64,000 bases of DNA from Nezara viridula (GCA_928085145.1 OV725078.1:87335243-87399242); one strand, 5' to 3'; numbered from the stretch's first letter, positions 46,476 through 58,110 are shown. Translations and numbers: made by a program. Notes: generated by a model not told the origin, from the sequence alone.

Positions 46476-47573
46476 GGTACTTTTTGTCTAGCGGGCCGTC
46501 CTGAAACCTCACTTCTTATCTAACGTCACGTTACATAACCTCCCTCTTCTTATCACGCCAAACTTTTGAGTTATTGCATTGTTTAGTTTTCAGGTATTCC
46601 CTTATTACGTTCACTTATTAAATTCTTTACTTTTGGCCCGTTTGTGTTTATTTTACATTTTTTTTTAGTGTGTGGCCCCTTTGTGTTTATTTTCGTCATA
46701 TTATGGATCTTCTTACAATATGGGATTTGCCATCTTCAGAAGAACATGCAATTCAATATTTTCAAAATGTTGGGGTACTTGCCGACGTGAAATTGTGTGA
46801 ACGAGGTCATCGAATGAAGTTAACCAGGAAGGCCAAATGGAGATGCTTTCGTAGGACTTGAAACACAAAACTTTCAATAAGAAAAGGAACATGGTTGGAG
46901 GGCTCGAGGATTTCGTTTTTAACAGCTTTAAAATTGATTTATGGGTGGTCCCATAGCTTGATACGATGAAGTGGGGCAAAGAGCAGCTGAAACTATCCTA
47001 CGGAGCTATGGTAACGTGGAACCAATGTCTAAGAGAGGTTTGTGCTCATGATATGTTATACAGGCCAAGAAAAAAAAATTGGAGGACCTGGCAAAGTGGT
47101 TGAACTATACGAAAGTCTTTTTTCTAAACGAAAAAATCATGTGCGGAGAATTTTATCTCAGCAGTGGATGTTTGGTGGAGTTTGCCGAGAAACATATGAA
47201 TGTTTTATCGTCAAAATAATTGACAGAAAGGCAACAACCTTATTACAAGCAATTAAAGAAAATATAGAAGAGGGAACTATTTTTTCTTTTCTATGTAAAT
47301 GTTCTTTTAAATGTGTTTTTTTATTATTTTATTTTGATGTTTTATATGTACATATCTTCTCTTAAAGTGTTTTTTTGTTATTTCATTAATATATGTGTCG
47401 TCAAATAAGTTTTTTTTTTTTTGTTATTACATTTGTTTTTGTATCTGTTTACACTTTCAATAATACGAAGATATGAAGTAGAAGGCTTATCACTGTGTTA
47501 TGGGAGTTATCTGTATTCAGGTTATAAACATTGGCAGATAGCAGTCAGTGGCGGCCGCTAGACAAAAAGTACC
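46476..47573 (+). mobile_element. Merlin superfamily DNA transposon, defective
   Basis: Inverted ends GGTACTTTTTGTCTAGCGG are flanked by a perfect 8-bp duplication AATCTTAA (46468-46475, 47574-47581). The transposase (IS1016/ISXO2-like) starts at 46703. It reads DLLTIWDLPSSEEHAIQYFQ and CERGHRMKLTRKAKWRC (remnant zinc-ribbon), then in shifted frame LSIRKGTWLEGSRI. After a gap it continues IGGPGKVVELYESLFSKRKN, QQWMFGGVCRETYECFIVKI and DRKATTLLQAIKENIEEGT. The family reads VEIDES at the first catalytic position; here it is VELYES, so the Asp is replaced by Tyr. The region after EEGT, with the last catalytic residue, is missing. It lies between the convergent genes. Confidence 0.92.
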
Positions 47574-47581
47574 AATCTTAA

Positions 47582-48467
47582 CATATATAAACTATAAGAA
47601 CTAAAACCTGTACCACAACACAATTAGGGTCGTCTAGAGTTCAGTTCCTTGTAAGGAAGCATTGTTTCTTGGTCAACGGTTGTGCAAGGAGCATATTTGA
47701 AAAAAACAAAAACAAAACAAGATTCTGGACAAAATTTCTGTAAGCAAACCTCATATTCATTGTTGTACAATTGTATTACCGAAATAATACAAGTGCACCC
47801 AAATTCACAACAAAACTTCTCCAATTTTGCCTAGACTATATTCAATCACATTTTGGGGCTGTCCTATTTTAGAATTAATCTTGATGGAGTTCACTGTCTA
47901 AATCAATGTTTGTTTTCATTATTAATTCCTATATATTCAGGTGTTTCTAATTGTAAACAACTTTTATATGGATGTTTTGTTTTGATGTTTTTGTATGGAC
48001 TTTAACATAATGATTTTAATCAATATTGATGGTACGGCTCAAAATAAGTTTTAGTTCACAAAATTGACTGTCTTGAATGCAATAAAGTTTTCATAGGAAA
48101 AATTAAAAAAAAAAAAATTGAAAACAAGAATTAAATAACACATGCCTAACTGTAAAAAAGTTATGAAATAATTACATCAGCATTTTAATTTCACAGCAAT
48201 GTTCAGGTTAACAAGAGAAAAAAATTAGATGTTAGAAGATAAGCATGAAAATTACTTTTAAAATAGCCACTTATAGCTGGTTAACTATAAGTATTGTTAT
48301 TGTATCAGAAAATACAATTGCCACAATTCAATACTTATATTTATTAAATATAAGCAATACTTAGTAAAAAGTTTTTATAAATTAAATAATTGTAATGATG
48401 CTATGCTCTAGCAACTGACTATAAGTATCAGAATTGAGAAACCGAAAACAACTTAATAGTTACACGC
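47582..48467. other. Intergenic stretch between TTC39 and UBL3
   Basis: AT-rich with no recognised gene. A 66-codon minus-strand frame at 47824-47624 has no family features. Confidence 0.4.
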
Positions 48468-49758
48468 TTTATTAAATATGTATATTATTATTTTATACAA
48501 CAAAATAAATAAAATCATTACAGAAATAGGAACTCAATGTAGAGTAATGTTATCAGGTATTAACAGGAAAAAAGACTATAGAACAAATAGTGTTTCATTT
48601 TATTCTAATATTATGAATTAACACTACTCAGAATGTTTGGCTAAAAAATAAAAATTACAAAAAAGTATGGTATATGCAACAAAAGTATTTTAATCAGTTA
48701 CATTTAAAAAAATATTACATCACTAATATATACATGGAAATAAGAAGAGAAACAACAGCCATCTTTAACCATATTTGTACAAAAATGTTACATATACTCT
48801 AAGCAAATCTTGAATATAAACTTGATAACATTGAATATATTTTCACATTTAGATTTATTTTACACATTATTTTTCTATAATGGCATTACATATTTACATT
48901 TTATACTGAAAAATATGATAAAAATTACATCTGATTGTTTAAATAGTTTTCATTTCTCTATATATATTTGGAAAAACTTAAATGAAATAAAAGGAGAAAA
49001 ATTTAGAAAAATGTAACAAGCTATATCACAAAATAGCAAATAATACTAAGTTTAAATTAAGAATAATACTTCTATGTATTTTTAAAATGTTAAACATCAA
49101 TTTATTTGCAAGTAAACACCAATATATATTTTAACATTAGAAACTGAAATATATTTTACAAAATATTTCACTTAGACATTCATGTGTGTGTATGCATATA
49201 TACATACAACTACACACACTTTAACACACACACATTTGTGAGAATATACATATAAAAATAATAATAAGCATCCGCACTTTTATTACAAAAAAACATAAAA
49301 AATAAGCAAAGGGTATTGTTTCCAAGATTTAAAGATATGCATGTATTTCAATTGATCATTTAAAAAATAAATAAATAAAATAAAACAATCTAAAAATATG
49401 TATTACAAATAAACTAGCATTTTTCAATCAAAATATCTTAATAATATTAGTTAGTTGCACTATGAAAAAGAACAGATGAATGAATGAAGCATACATTTAT
49501 TTATACGATTTCATTTCATATAAAGTATATCAGTAAAGGATAACATAGCAAAAACCAACTTTATTAACAATCAATATTTCATTTCTACAGACGTAATAAC
49601 AAATATTACTCACGGCTTAAAGTGCTAAACACACAACATAATTCACCATATCAATCCATTGCGTTATAAATATTTGTCAATACTATACTGTGGAGAAAAA
49701 TCTAGACCATTAAATCAGTTGAATAAAACATTTATATATTGATGGATAGAAAACCCCC

Positions 49759-50290
49759 TTTCTTACCACAAGCCATGCAGTAAAGATAATACTGAAAAAA
49801 AAAAACAATTAACACAATCTGTTGAATAGAAGGGGACTACTTTAAAGAACGTAATCAACAGTTTTCAACATCTTTAACTTTAGAAGAGTATTCATTATTA
49901 TATTGAGGGATTGGAAACCCTTTCTTACCACAACTTATGCAGTAAAGATAATACCACAAAAAAAAAAAATAAATAAATAAAAAATTAATATATAATCTGT
50001 TAAATAAAAGGGGACTTCTTTAAACCAGTTCAGACATTGTTTTCAATATCTTAAACTTCAGAAGAGTATTTATTATTATATTGAGGGATTGGAAACCACA
50101 ACTTTCTTACAACCCATGTGGATCTTATGAGATATTTAGAAGAGTATAAGTAGTAAAGATAATACTGCAAAAAAACAAACATTTAAAACATAGTCTGTTG
50201 AATGAAAGAAGACTTCAAACCAGCAAACAAATAGTTTTCAATATCTTGAAATTTAGAACAGTAATAAGTAGTAAAGGTAATACTAAAACA
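49759..50290. repeat. Decayed tandem repeat, three units of 160-185 bp
   Basis: Units start at 49759, 49921 and 50103. Each contains TTTCTTAC.AC, AGTAAAGATAATAC, an A-run, AATCTGTTRAATA / AGTCTGTTGAATG, and TTTTCAAYATCTT. The first two also share TATTGAGGGATTGGAAACC at their ends. Units differ by many substitutions and indels, so the array is old. Confidence 0.85.
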
Positions 50291-51801
50291 AAACAGTAAA
50301 AATATATCTATTTACATTTTAATAACAATCACAACACAAAAATACACCTTAAATACTGTTTTATGAAGTAGGCAGCAATTTGTTGATTTATAATAAATTT
50401 TTAAACTTCATACATGCATATCAGTAAAAATTTGTGAAAAATGAATAATACAAACAAAAAGTCAACTTAAAGAACTATTATGAACAACGTTGCCTCAAAG
50501 CTGAGTGTAAATTTAATCACGGGTTAAATAAATGATTAATCGATAAGTATATTTCAATAAATATACTTTTTTAAAACAAATGTCAATTATATTATCATTC
50601 AATAGTTTCATGACTTGGCAAGTAGAACTAGTCAAATTTGTACTTAATTAAAAAAAAAATTTATCATAACATAGCTTAAGTCATTTACTGTATCTGTAAA
50701 AATATCATCTAAAATGGATTAAAATTAAATTAAACATTTAACTTTTCATTTTTAAAGAAAATATATACATATAATCAATTCATTAACAGGATATTTCTGA
50801 GAAATATAAATATGGCACTTTGTTCCCCAAAATCTATTTATTTTAAATGTAGAAAACTTTCATAGACTATTTATTTCATAAAACATTTTTAATCACCTTC
50901 AATTAACAAGCAATAATTAATGAGCATATACAGTTAAAATTGGGATAAAACATTAAATAAACTATACTATTATTTAAGGGGAACAAATAAGTTTTCAGGA
51001 ATAACCACTCATTACTTTCGACCAACCAATAAATCATATTCCATTTACTGAGAAATAAAAATAGCTACCTCATTTTGAAAAGAAATACACACATATACAC
51101 ATGTATGTGTGTATATATTCACAAACATGCATATATATGTTAATAAATAAAAATATTACTTCATAACATGGAATAATTAAAATATGTTTAAAAAATATAA
51201 TTTTTAACAGACAATTCAAAAATAAAATAAACCTACAAAGAAATAAAAATAATCATTTCAATAGGGAACTTGCATGCAATTTAAAATGCATAAATAATTA
51301 ATGGTCTCAAATACGGCTTTTCCTTGTAACCTACAATAATTTTTCTATTATATTTTATAAGCTAAAATTGTTCATTTTTATATAGGAAATTAGGTATAAT
51401 ATGTGTGCATTTTAGTTTTATTTATTATATATATTTTTTTTCATCATACATGCATTAACTTGCATGTAGATACGGATGCCATAACGCACAAACATCACAC
51501 ATAACAATATATTTCCTTTTCAATACATATAAGCTATTTTTAAAATACACAGTTTGTGATAAAATTTGTTTGTTTTAAAATATATGAGTTAAACAAATCA
51601 ACATTTCAATTTTTATAATTATAACATTCATATATATGTATAATATATAATTCTGTGTAATCACAGTTGTAAGAATAACAAATATCGTTATGCAAACAAC
51701 CTTGAGATAGAGCAATGTTAATATTTTTCATATAACTTGGTATAATTTCTACAATTTCTTCTTGCTTTGAGGAATGCTTGAGTAGTTAGAAATACTTAAG
51801 A

Positions 51802-52104
51802 ATGGATGAAATATGCCTACCAATGAATCAACAAATAATTTTGTCAATAACGATTAACATTAATTGCAAGAAATTTGAGTTTCTAACTTGTGATATTAGA
51901 AATTTATTGATCATTTATTTTTTAGATAAGTACTTGAACAATGAAGATTTGCTATGGTTAAGTGACCTTTTAATTGCCGCCCACTTAGTGGAAATTACTG
52001 AGCTTAAATCAATCATGGTAGAGATTCACTCAAATTCCTTGTCAGAAAACCATATTATGTTCAGAAAATATCTTAAAATTTGTAGTCATATAGATGACTA
52101 TTAA
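51802..52104 (+). pseudogene. Short frame with a weak BTB-like C-terminal segment
   Basis: A 100-codon plus-strand frame. From about residue 42 it reads DKYLNNEDLLWLSDLLIAAH, then LVEITELKSIMVE, reminiscent of the last helices of BTB domains (...LL.AAD.L.I..L...C). A possible acceptor, tcatttattttttag, ends at 51924, just before that segment. No upstream BTB core was found, and it lies opposite the putative UBL3 3'UTR. It may be an exon, a gene fragment or chance. Confidence 0.2.
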
Positions 52105-52342
52105 CCACAATGCAACTCACTTTATTTCTAGTAATATGAATATCACAACATATTAACGCTGTTAGAAGTCCTCAAAAAAGTGCTAATTTATGTCATGGAT
52201 GCTTCTTGGAAGAATATCACTAAAAATATGTTAAAACTAGCATAATAATAAACAGGAGCATTGGTAATATCATCCAAGGCATTCCCTAAACATGGAACTG
52301 TTAAAAATCACATTTTGAAATCAAGAAGACATATTATGATGT

Positions 52343-52407
52343 TTAGAGAATGCTGCATGAAGCAGAGCAGCAACTGCTACCACCACCCTTACTTTTTTGT
52401 CTCTGGT
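52343..52407 (-). CDS. UBL3: UBL3 terminal exon with CaaX box
   Basis: Acceptor (minus) ttttccttttcag. Two bases complete a split Asp codon, then QRQKSKGGGSSCCSASCSIL and TAA (plus 52343-52345). The polybasic, Gly/Ser-rich and Cys-rich tail before a CaaX box is the UBL3 arrangement. Confidence 0.93.
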
Positions 52408-53664
52408 CTGAAAAGGAAAATAAAATAGATTATAACCAATTAATTAAGCATTAATAAATTAAATTGCAACAACATATTCAATATTCATAATGCCAGACAA
52501 CCCCAGACAGACAGATGACAGTTAACTTTCAATGTTACTATATTAGAGAAAACTTTCCATGGTAGGAAGTCTTTTGTGCTGTATCTGTTAGTGAAAAAAG
52601 TTGTGTAACGTTTGTTACATCTAGTAAGTAAAGGAGGTAATTGGACTGTTCAAATACATATTGAATTATTGTTATCTTTTTTTTTTTAAATATTCTTATT
52701 ATATAGATGAGTGATATATAAAGAAAAAGCTTTTGTGGAGAGGAGTTACTGATTTACAGTTCTTCACATCTCTAGTACTCCAAAAAGCTGATATTATAGA
52801 AAATAAAGATACAGATACTGTTTCAAATACAATAAAAAAAAAAAAGGGCTAGGGAGGAAATTCTTGCCGAATTCAATGCTAATGGAGAACAAAACTATGT
52901 ATCTATTTTCAGTTAAAAGTATTTAAAACACAATTTATACATTTACTTTGATAGAGAGTAAAAGTGGCATAAATTAACTTTAAAAGAAAATTTTAAAGTT
53001 AATTTATGCCACTTTTAAGGAACAAAAAATTTTAAGGCATAAATAACTAATGAACTTTATAATTGTTTAAAACATTAATTTTTTTTTTTTTTGTGGATGC
53101 TCAAGTCAAAAAATAAAATATGAATTCAAAATACTAAACACAATTAATTATTTATTATGGAAATGACCTATACCACTTCATTCAACCCCTCCATTAATAA
53201 ATATTTTTAAAAACCTGATTTATTTTATTATCTACTTCAATTTCCCTTTGTCTGAAAATACCTATTTCTGCTTTTTAAAAAAAGGGTGGTAAGTGAAAGT
53301 TGTGTGATGCACACAATGCCCTGACTTTTTGTTTTACAACTGCTGGTGCTGTTCAATCCCTTAGATCATTTAAAGTTTTAAAGTTTTTTAATAACCCATT
53401 ATACACAGTTGCTGCCATTTGATATTCCAATTGGTAAATACTTCACTATTGCTGCTTGTTCCGCTGACCTCTACCACCCATTTTCCTAATGTATCTGTTA
53501 GGCCCAATGGAAGGTCATCTTAGGTAGCCATTAATCTATGCCAAAGTTTATCTGGCAGATTTGGAGGACCAACTAGGATGATGGATTATGGTTTGTTCTG
53601 AATAAAGTAATACAAATAAAATAATTATCTGGGATAGAACCTGGTTTAGGACACAATGAGAAAT

Positions 53665-53718
<54 letters not shown>

Positions 53719-56359
53719 AGGAAGGTAAATTGAAGAATACAAATCAGATAAGATTTTACTAAAAAATAATACCTTTACTAAGAAATATTGTTTTTTTTTT
53801 TTTTTTTAATATTGTAATAGTATGATAAACATTAATTTCTGATGGGTCACTTATGACATGCGGATCTGGTACTGGCTTTTGGAGAAAGGATGAACCAGAG
53901 GAAGGGATGTAAATACCACACGGCAATTATGCAATGGTGTTCCAGTCTGAAATACTGGTGATAACTCACCTAAAAAATGTTGCTTGACGGGCTAGTGGGA
54001 GGAAAATTTCCATATGCGGCTACACTAGCACTGGACCATTATACAACTAGATCTAAAGCTGTTAAAGATTGTGTGAGAATTCTCAATGACTTATCCAGAC
54101 TTAATAAGATAAACATTGAATGGGTTCTGGGTGGGTCACTCTGGCATTCATGGTAATGAGATGGTGGATGAATTAGTCAGACTAGGCTCACAAAAAATTT
54201 CCACAGCTCCTAAACCCATCTGTAGAATTAGTCAGTGTCTAATAAATAACAGAATTGGGGAGATTTATGGTGCTGAAGCTAAAAAGAACTGGCGTTTCCA
54301 TGACTCATCACCAGTAATCACCTTGGGAAAAAAATCCAGGGTCCTCTTTGAGCTGCCTTTAAATCTCAAAACATGCCTGATGAAATCGACACTCCCTTTG
54401 CTTGCCTGTGAGAAGGCGAGGGACAAATTTGGCTGCAACTCTTTTCATCTTGATTGAACTCCATGATATTCCAGACATCTCACAGAGTTGATCAATGGTT
54501 CAGCGACGGTCTTTACAAACGAGAGCATTGATTTTGTCAAAGTATTCATCAATGCTTGGTGTTGAGGGGCGTCCTGCACGGGGTTTATCTTCAATTGACA
54601 TATAACACTGGGCCTCCATTTTTAAAACGTGAAAAACCACTTGTAGACTCTGGTTTTACTTAGGATAGCATCCCCATAAGCAGTTTTAAGCATTACAATA
54701 GTTTCTACAGCAGATTTCCCCAACAAGAAACAAAATTTCACAGCCATGCGTTGCTTTCGACAATAGGCTAACACGTTTTTGGCGAAATGGAAAAAGTTGT
54801 TTCACTAAAAAAATTCTTACGGGCGAACTGATGCACTCACATCGACATAACTCTGTTCACTAATTCAGGAGATGTGACCCTAAGGGACCCCCCTGGGTCG
54901 AACAATGGGTTCAAACTCAAACTTTTTTATTCCTTCTCATAGAACTGTTTCCTTTAAAAAATCTTTTGTTATACTACATGGTACCTTCTATTGGAATCTA
55001 AACTGTCACCCTTGACCTCATTTTAACATAATTTATCTATCCATCTCCTCATCAATCAATCTTCCGAATATGTGTTAAATAATGTTAACGTTTTTAAGAT
55101 CTGTTAGTCGCATTTAATGTTATCCTACAGATAATTATATATCATCCACATTGTTTACAAATATGTGAACTCACATATATGAATTTATCTACAATTTCAC
55201 TAGTGCCTTTTCTTTATTGTAATTTTAGATCTAGATAACCTTGTAATTTAATTTATTCCTAATGCCAGACAATTGTCATTAAATTGTACATTGTAGTTTT
55301 TCTAAGGGGAATTAGTCCCAGAATAAAATTTAATTTTCTTCTTATTTTTCTCCTAATGCTCAACACTCACCATTAGGGACAGACACTTTTAGTATGTTGT
55401 AAAGACGTAATTATTACTTATTATTTCAGTTAGAGAAATTTTTTTTATACATCTTAAAAACTCGTACATTTTGAACATGGAAGTGATTCATTATGATTTA
55501 TTCATTGTTTTTTCTTCAATATTCATCCAGAATAGATTTTAATTTTTTTATTTTCACATAGTCATAGATGTATTTCATGCCATTTACACTTAAAGATATA
55601 GAAAGTAGTGTTCAAGTTAGGTGTATTGGTCTCATTTACACTAAAAGATACAGAAAGTAGTATTCTAGTTAGGTGTATTGGCCTTTTAATCTATGATCAG
55701 AATATAATAAACTCATAAAATTATAAGAATAAACAACATTATTCCTAAAACACAAAAATTGAATTATGTAGGAAAATAATCTGTAGAAATAAGTTCAAAG
55801 TTAAGTATTACAAAATTATAAAATAATTTTCATGTATGACTATAGAAAATAAAATATAGATTAACAAGTCAGGAAGGGGGATATTCTATATTTACGATTA
55901 AATAAAGGAGTAAAATGTGAAAATGTTATACTATTACATTAGAGTATAGGTTTCAGGGACGCCTAATGGCCTCGATGGCTGTAAAACAAAACCACACATT
56001 TTTTACTGACTTAAATTTAAAAAATATTTATATCAACTAAATGTAAATTCTATGTCAATGGGAAGAATCAATTATTTCTTCAATAATACTAAAACTTTTA
56101 GACATAGAATTAATACAAAACATACTGGTCTTACCCAATAAAATAAAACATAACATTATTATGTGTAATAAATAGTGCTGATGTTCATCACTACCTTGAG
56201 AATTTGGTTCTGGCAGGTTTTCCCTAGGGACTAAATGCATGACAGTAGTCCTCCCGTAAGGAAGACCAAGTGCCCCAAGAGTCACATTACTATGAAGGAA
56301 ACGCCCTTGATAAATTAATCTTAAAATTTCAGCTCTTGCGACAGCTTCTTCTGCCCAAT
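52343..56359 (-). CDS. UBL3: UBL3, membrane-anchored ubiquitin-fold protein (3' two exons)
   Basis: Two minus-strand exons, 56359-56195 and 52407-52343, join in phase to encode 76 residues that end the protein. The first gives the C-terminal half of the ubiquitin fold: RAEILRLIYQGRFLHSNVTL, GALGLPYGRTTVMHLVPREN and LPEPNSQ. The second gives the tail DQRQKSKGGGSSCCSASCSIL. The protein ends in a CaaX box, CSIL; Leu in the last position favours geranylgeranylation. UBL3/MUB proteins are prenylated at the plasma membrane, and mammalian UBL3 is reported to modify cargo through its C-terminal cysteines and route it to small extracellular vesicles. Upstream cysteines (CC, C) are conserved in character. 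The N-terminal exon(s), about 45 residues in orthologues, were not found up to 64000. The gene converges on TTC39. Confidence 0.93.
52959..53017. repeat. Perfect 27-bp hairpin
   Basis: TAAAAGTGGCATAAATTAAC...TTTAAAA (52959-52985) is followed by a 5-nt loop (GAAAA) and its exact inverse (52991-53017). It lies within the UBL3 intron near its 3' end. It could be a MITE remnant or fold in RNA. Confidence 0.9.
53682..53716. repeat. (TA)n microsatellite
   Basis: An A-run followed by about 35 bp of TA within the UBL3 intron. No flanking element ends were seen. Confidence 0.9.
53950..54335 (+). mobile_element. LINE RNase H domain fragment
   Basis: The plus strand reads LDHYTTRSKAVKDCVRILND, LSRLNKINIEW, then after a one-base shift GHSGIHGNEMVDELVRLGSQ and AEAKKNWRF. 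The HSG..GNE..D signature holds the RNase H catalytic Asp. Same lineage type as the fragment at 21652-22221. It merges with a mariner remnant in the opposite orientation at about 54340-54370. Confidence 0.7.
54370..54845 (-). mobile_element. Mariner (SETMAR-like group) N-terminal remnant
   Basis: The minus strand reads GKSAVETIVMLKTAYGDAIL, SKTRVYKWF, then GRPSTPSIDEYFDKINALVC and SGISWSSIK: the paired HTH region of this mariner group, with frameshifts. The catalytic domain is absent. It resembles the 44.0-44.6 kb copy. Confidence 0.7.
54950..55335 (+). mobile_element. Possible LINE 3' end
   Basis: It ends with CTAAGGGGAATTAGTCCCAG then AATAAAATTT (about 55299-55330). The same arrangement, an inverted GGGACT/AGTCCC-type hairpin plus AATAAA, ends the LINE fragment at 46335. 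No coding sequence remains. Confidence 0.35.
55581..55684. repeat. Tandem duplication of a 52-bp unit
   Basis: Units 55581-55632 and 55633-55684 share ATTTACACTWAAAGATAYAG, AAAGTAGT and TTAGGTGTATTGG and differ at about 8 positions. Confidence 0.9.
56195..56359 (-). CDS. UBL3: UBL3 ubiquitin-fold exon
   Basis: Acceptor (minus) tttattttatcag, donor gtagtg. It starts with two bases of a split Asp/Asn codon, then WAEEAVARAEILRLIYQGRF, then GALGLPYGRTTVMHLVPREN, LPEPNSQ and one base of the next codon. The density of matches to UBL3 (LIYQGRFLH, LPEPNSQ) makes the call secure. Confidence 0.95.
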
Positions 56360-56519
56360 CTGATAAAATAAAGAATAAGAATGTTAATCTTGATAATTTT
56401 TTGTTTGTATAATTTATTGATTGAGATTTACAACTATATACTAATACAAAACATAAATAAGTAAATATTCAATATGAATAATATCACATTTTATGGTAAA
56501 ACAATATTGAAATACTACT

Positions 56520-58110
56520 CATAGGTAGCACTCCAAACTATTACTATATTGATACGACACATTATTAACACCCTTTTCCGTGCCAGATGCCTTGTAGAAT
56601 TATCATGAACTGACAGGAGAACAACATTAGAAACAAGGTGGTTTTAGTGGGTAAGGAGTTTTCAATGGAAAGATAGTTCATAATTTATTTCAAGCTAAAT
56701 CTGTACCACGACAAAGATTAATTTTGAATAATTTTATTTTTAACATAATAAGAGCATATAATCCTCTTTACAAGAATGAAAGCTCGGAACCTGCTATACA
56801 CCGGAAGCCCTCTTGCACTGCCTCTTCTTCTATCCTCATAATCCCTTTAATTCCATGTTACACATCAAGCAAATTACTGATATTACAATGTTTAACAAAC
56901 TCTAGTTAGTTAAACTCATGTAAAAGAAATAGGTAAAAAACTTGGCATAATAATAAGGATCATTAGAATTTTTTTGAGGCGAGCATATTTGCATTCAATA
57001 TTTATTGATATGCATATTTAAAGTCTTTATCTACAATTCCATTACTCAAGAAAAAAAATTGAAACCACGTCTAGTATTCATGACTGAAAATGTCTTTATT
57101 TGTGGATCCAAAGTAGCACTATGTATAATGTTTTGAGAATAATAATGTACATTATATATATATATATATATATATGTATATTATATATATATATTATATA
57201 TAATTATGGTATTACCTATTTATTTACCAACTACCTTCCACAATAAATGAGTATGTATTTAAGTGTTTGTAAAAAAACAAGCCATATTTCTGCAAGGTCA
57301 AACGATCTTTCAAAAAACGCCTTAAGATTATACACGAGTCACTAAGGCTTTTGATAAAACCCATTGCATGATAGGTACTTAATCTTTAGTTTTGTTTTAT
57401 TTTGTTGTAATAATTTGTAATTCATCAAAATAAGCACACGTCTCTCTCTTGTTTTTTTTTCTGTGATTTATAATGTAAAATACAAGCAAAGAAAATTTAC
57501 AAAACCCTTGATCAACCCAGGACAAACAAAAAAAGAAAAGATAATAATTAGCAGCATACATAAGAACTAAACGTAAAGAAGATAAGACAGTAAAGAAATA
57601 AGAAAGAAAATGGATATAACAGTGGGGATGGCCTGGCGCCAGCTGTCTAGGGGAGTTAGTACACAGCTCCCCTTTCTGTTCGTATATGGTAACACAGTCC
57701 AAACTAGTCTCTTTATCCAAACTTTGTATTACTGTGAAGACGACTATCAACAATTTCAATAAAGGATTTTAGATTATAAGTATTGGATATGGGATTGGAT
57801 TAAATGCTCTAGACAATTCCCGAAAGCTGTACTATATATTTCCAAACATCCTTGATTATAATGATATAAATGAGCCTATAGTAAGAAATTACAAATTTAC
57901 AACACTTGTCTAAAATTAGATTTGTAGTTGAGAACAGGAGTTTCCAACCAGTGGAAGGGCGGGTTTTAATCGAAAGACTATGGATTTAGTTCTCCCACCA
58001 TTAGCAGTACCCAGGGTAGCTGGTCCATATGAAGTCCTACATAGCTGGTCTGCTAAATAGGTAAAAGCAGAATATAATTGAATGATACTGTGAGGAGGAA
58101 GTTGGAAGGA
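56520..58110 (-). mobile_element. Jockey-like LINE 3' fragment, split by a repeat insertion
   Basis: The segments 56520-56756 and 57760-58110 align in order with the copy at 35.93-36.48 kb. On the minus strand the right part reads LILDKCCKFV (equivalent to LLDKRSKL) and YRLIYIIIIKDVW (equivalent to YKRLIYITIIRPIW). The left part corresponds to the tail segment with AGCTAAATC and GATGATTTTATTTGTGAC. The interruption at about 56757-57760 is the second copy of the 20.3-kb repeat. Its left edge lies about 160 bp upstream (plus coordinates) of the UBL3 exon acceptor, inside the UBL3 intron. Confidence 0.6.
56757..57760. repeat. Dispersed repeat of unknown class, copy 2
   Basis: It interrupts a LINE and shares two ordered blocks with 20300-20870. 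It contains a TA microsatellite near 57150-57200. The LINE homology resumes with TAAAGGATTTTAGATT at 57762, which brackets the insertion to about 1.0 kb. A 120-codon minus-strand frame at 57759-57397 shows no family features. Confidence 0.55.

Larger units (their letters stand above)
48468..52342 (-). other. Region downstream of UBL3, possible long 3'UTR
   Basis: This 3.9-kb AT-rich stretch lacks the transposon remnants that crowd the rest of the window, apart from a decayed tandem repeat, which fits a retained 3'UTR. An AATAAA (plus TTTATT at 48468-48473) followed by a GT/T-rich stretch on the minus strand is one candidate 3' end; others exist. No cDNA evidence is available here. Confidence 0.35.

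Noticed and set aside
57397..57759. 120-codon minus-strand frame with hydrophobic stretches
   Set aside because: It lies inside a repeat that interrupts a LINE, has no family motif, and is not preserved in the copy at 20.3 kb.
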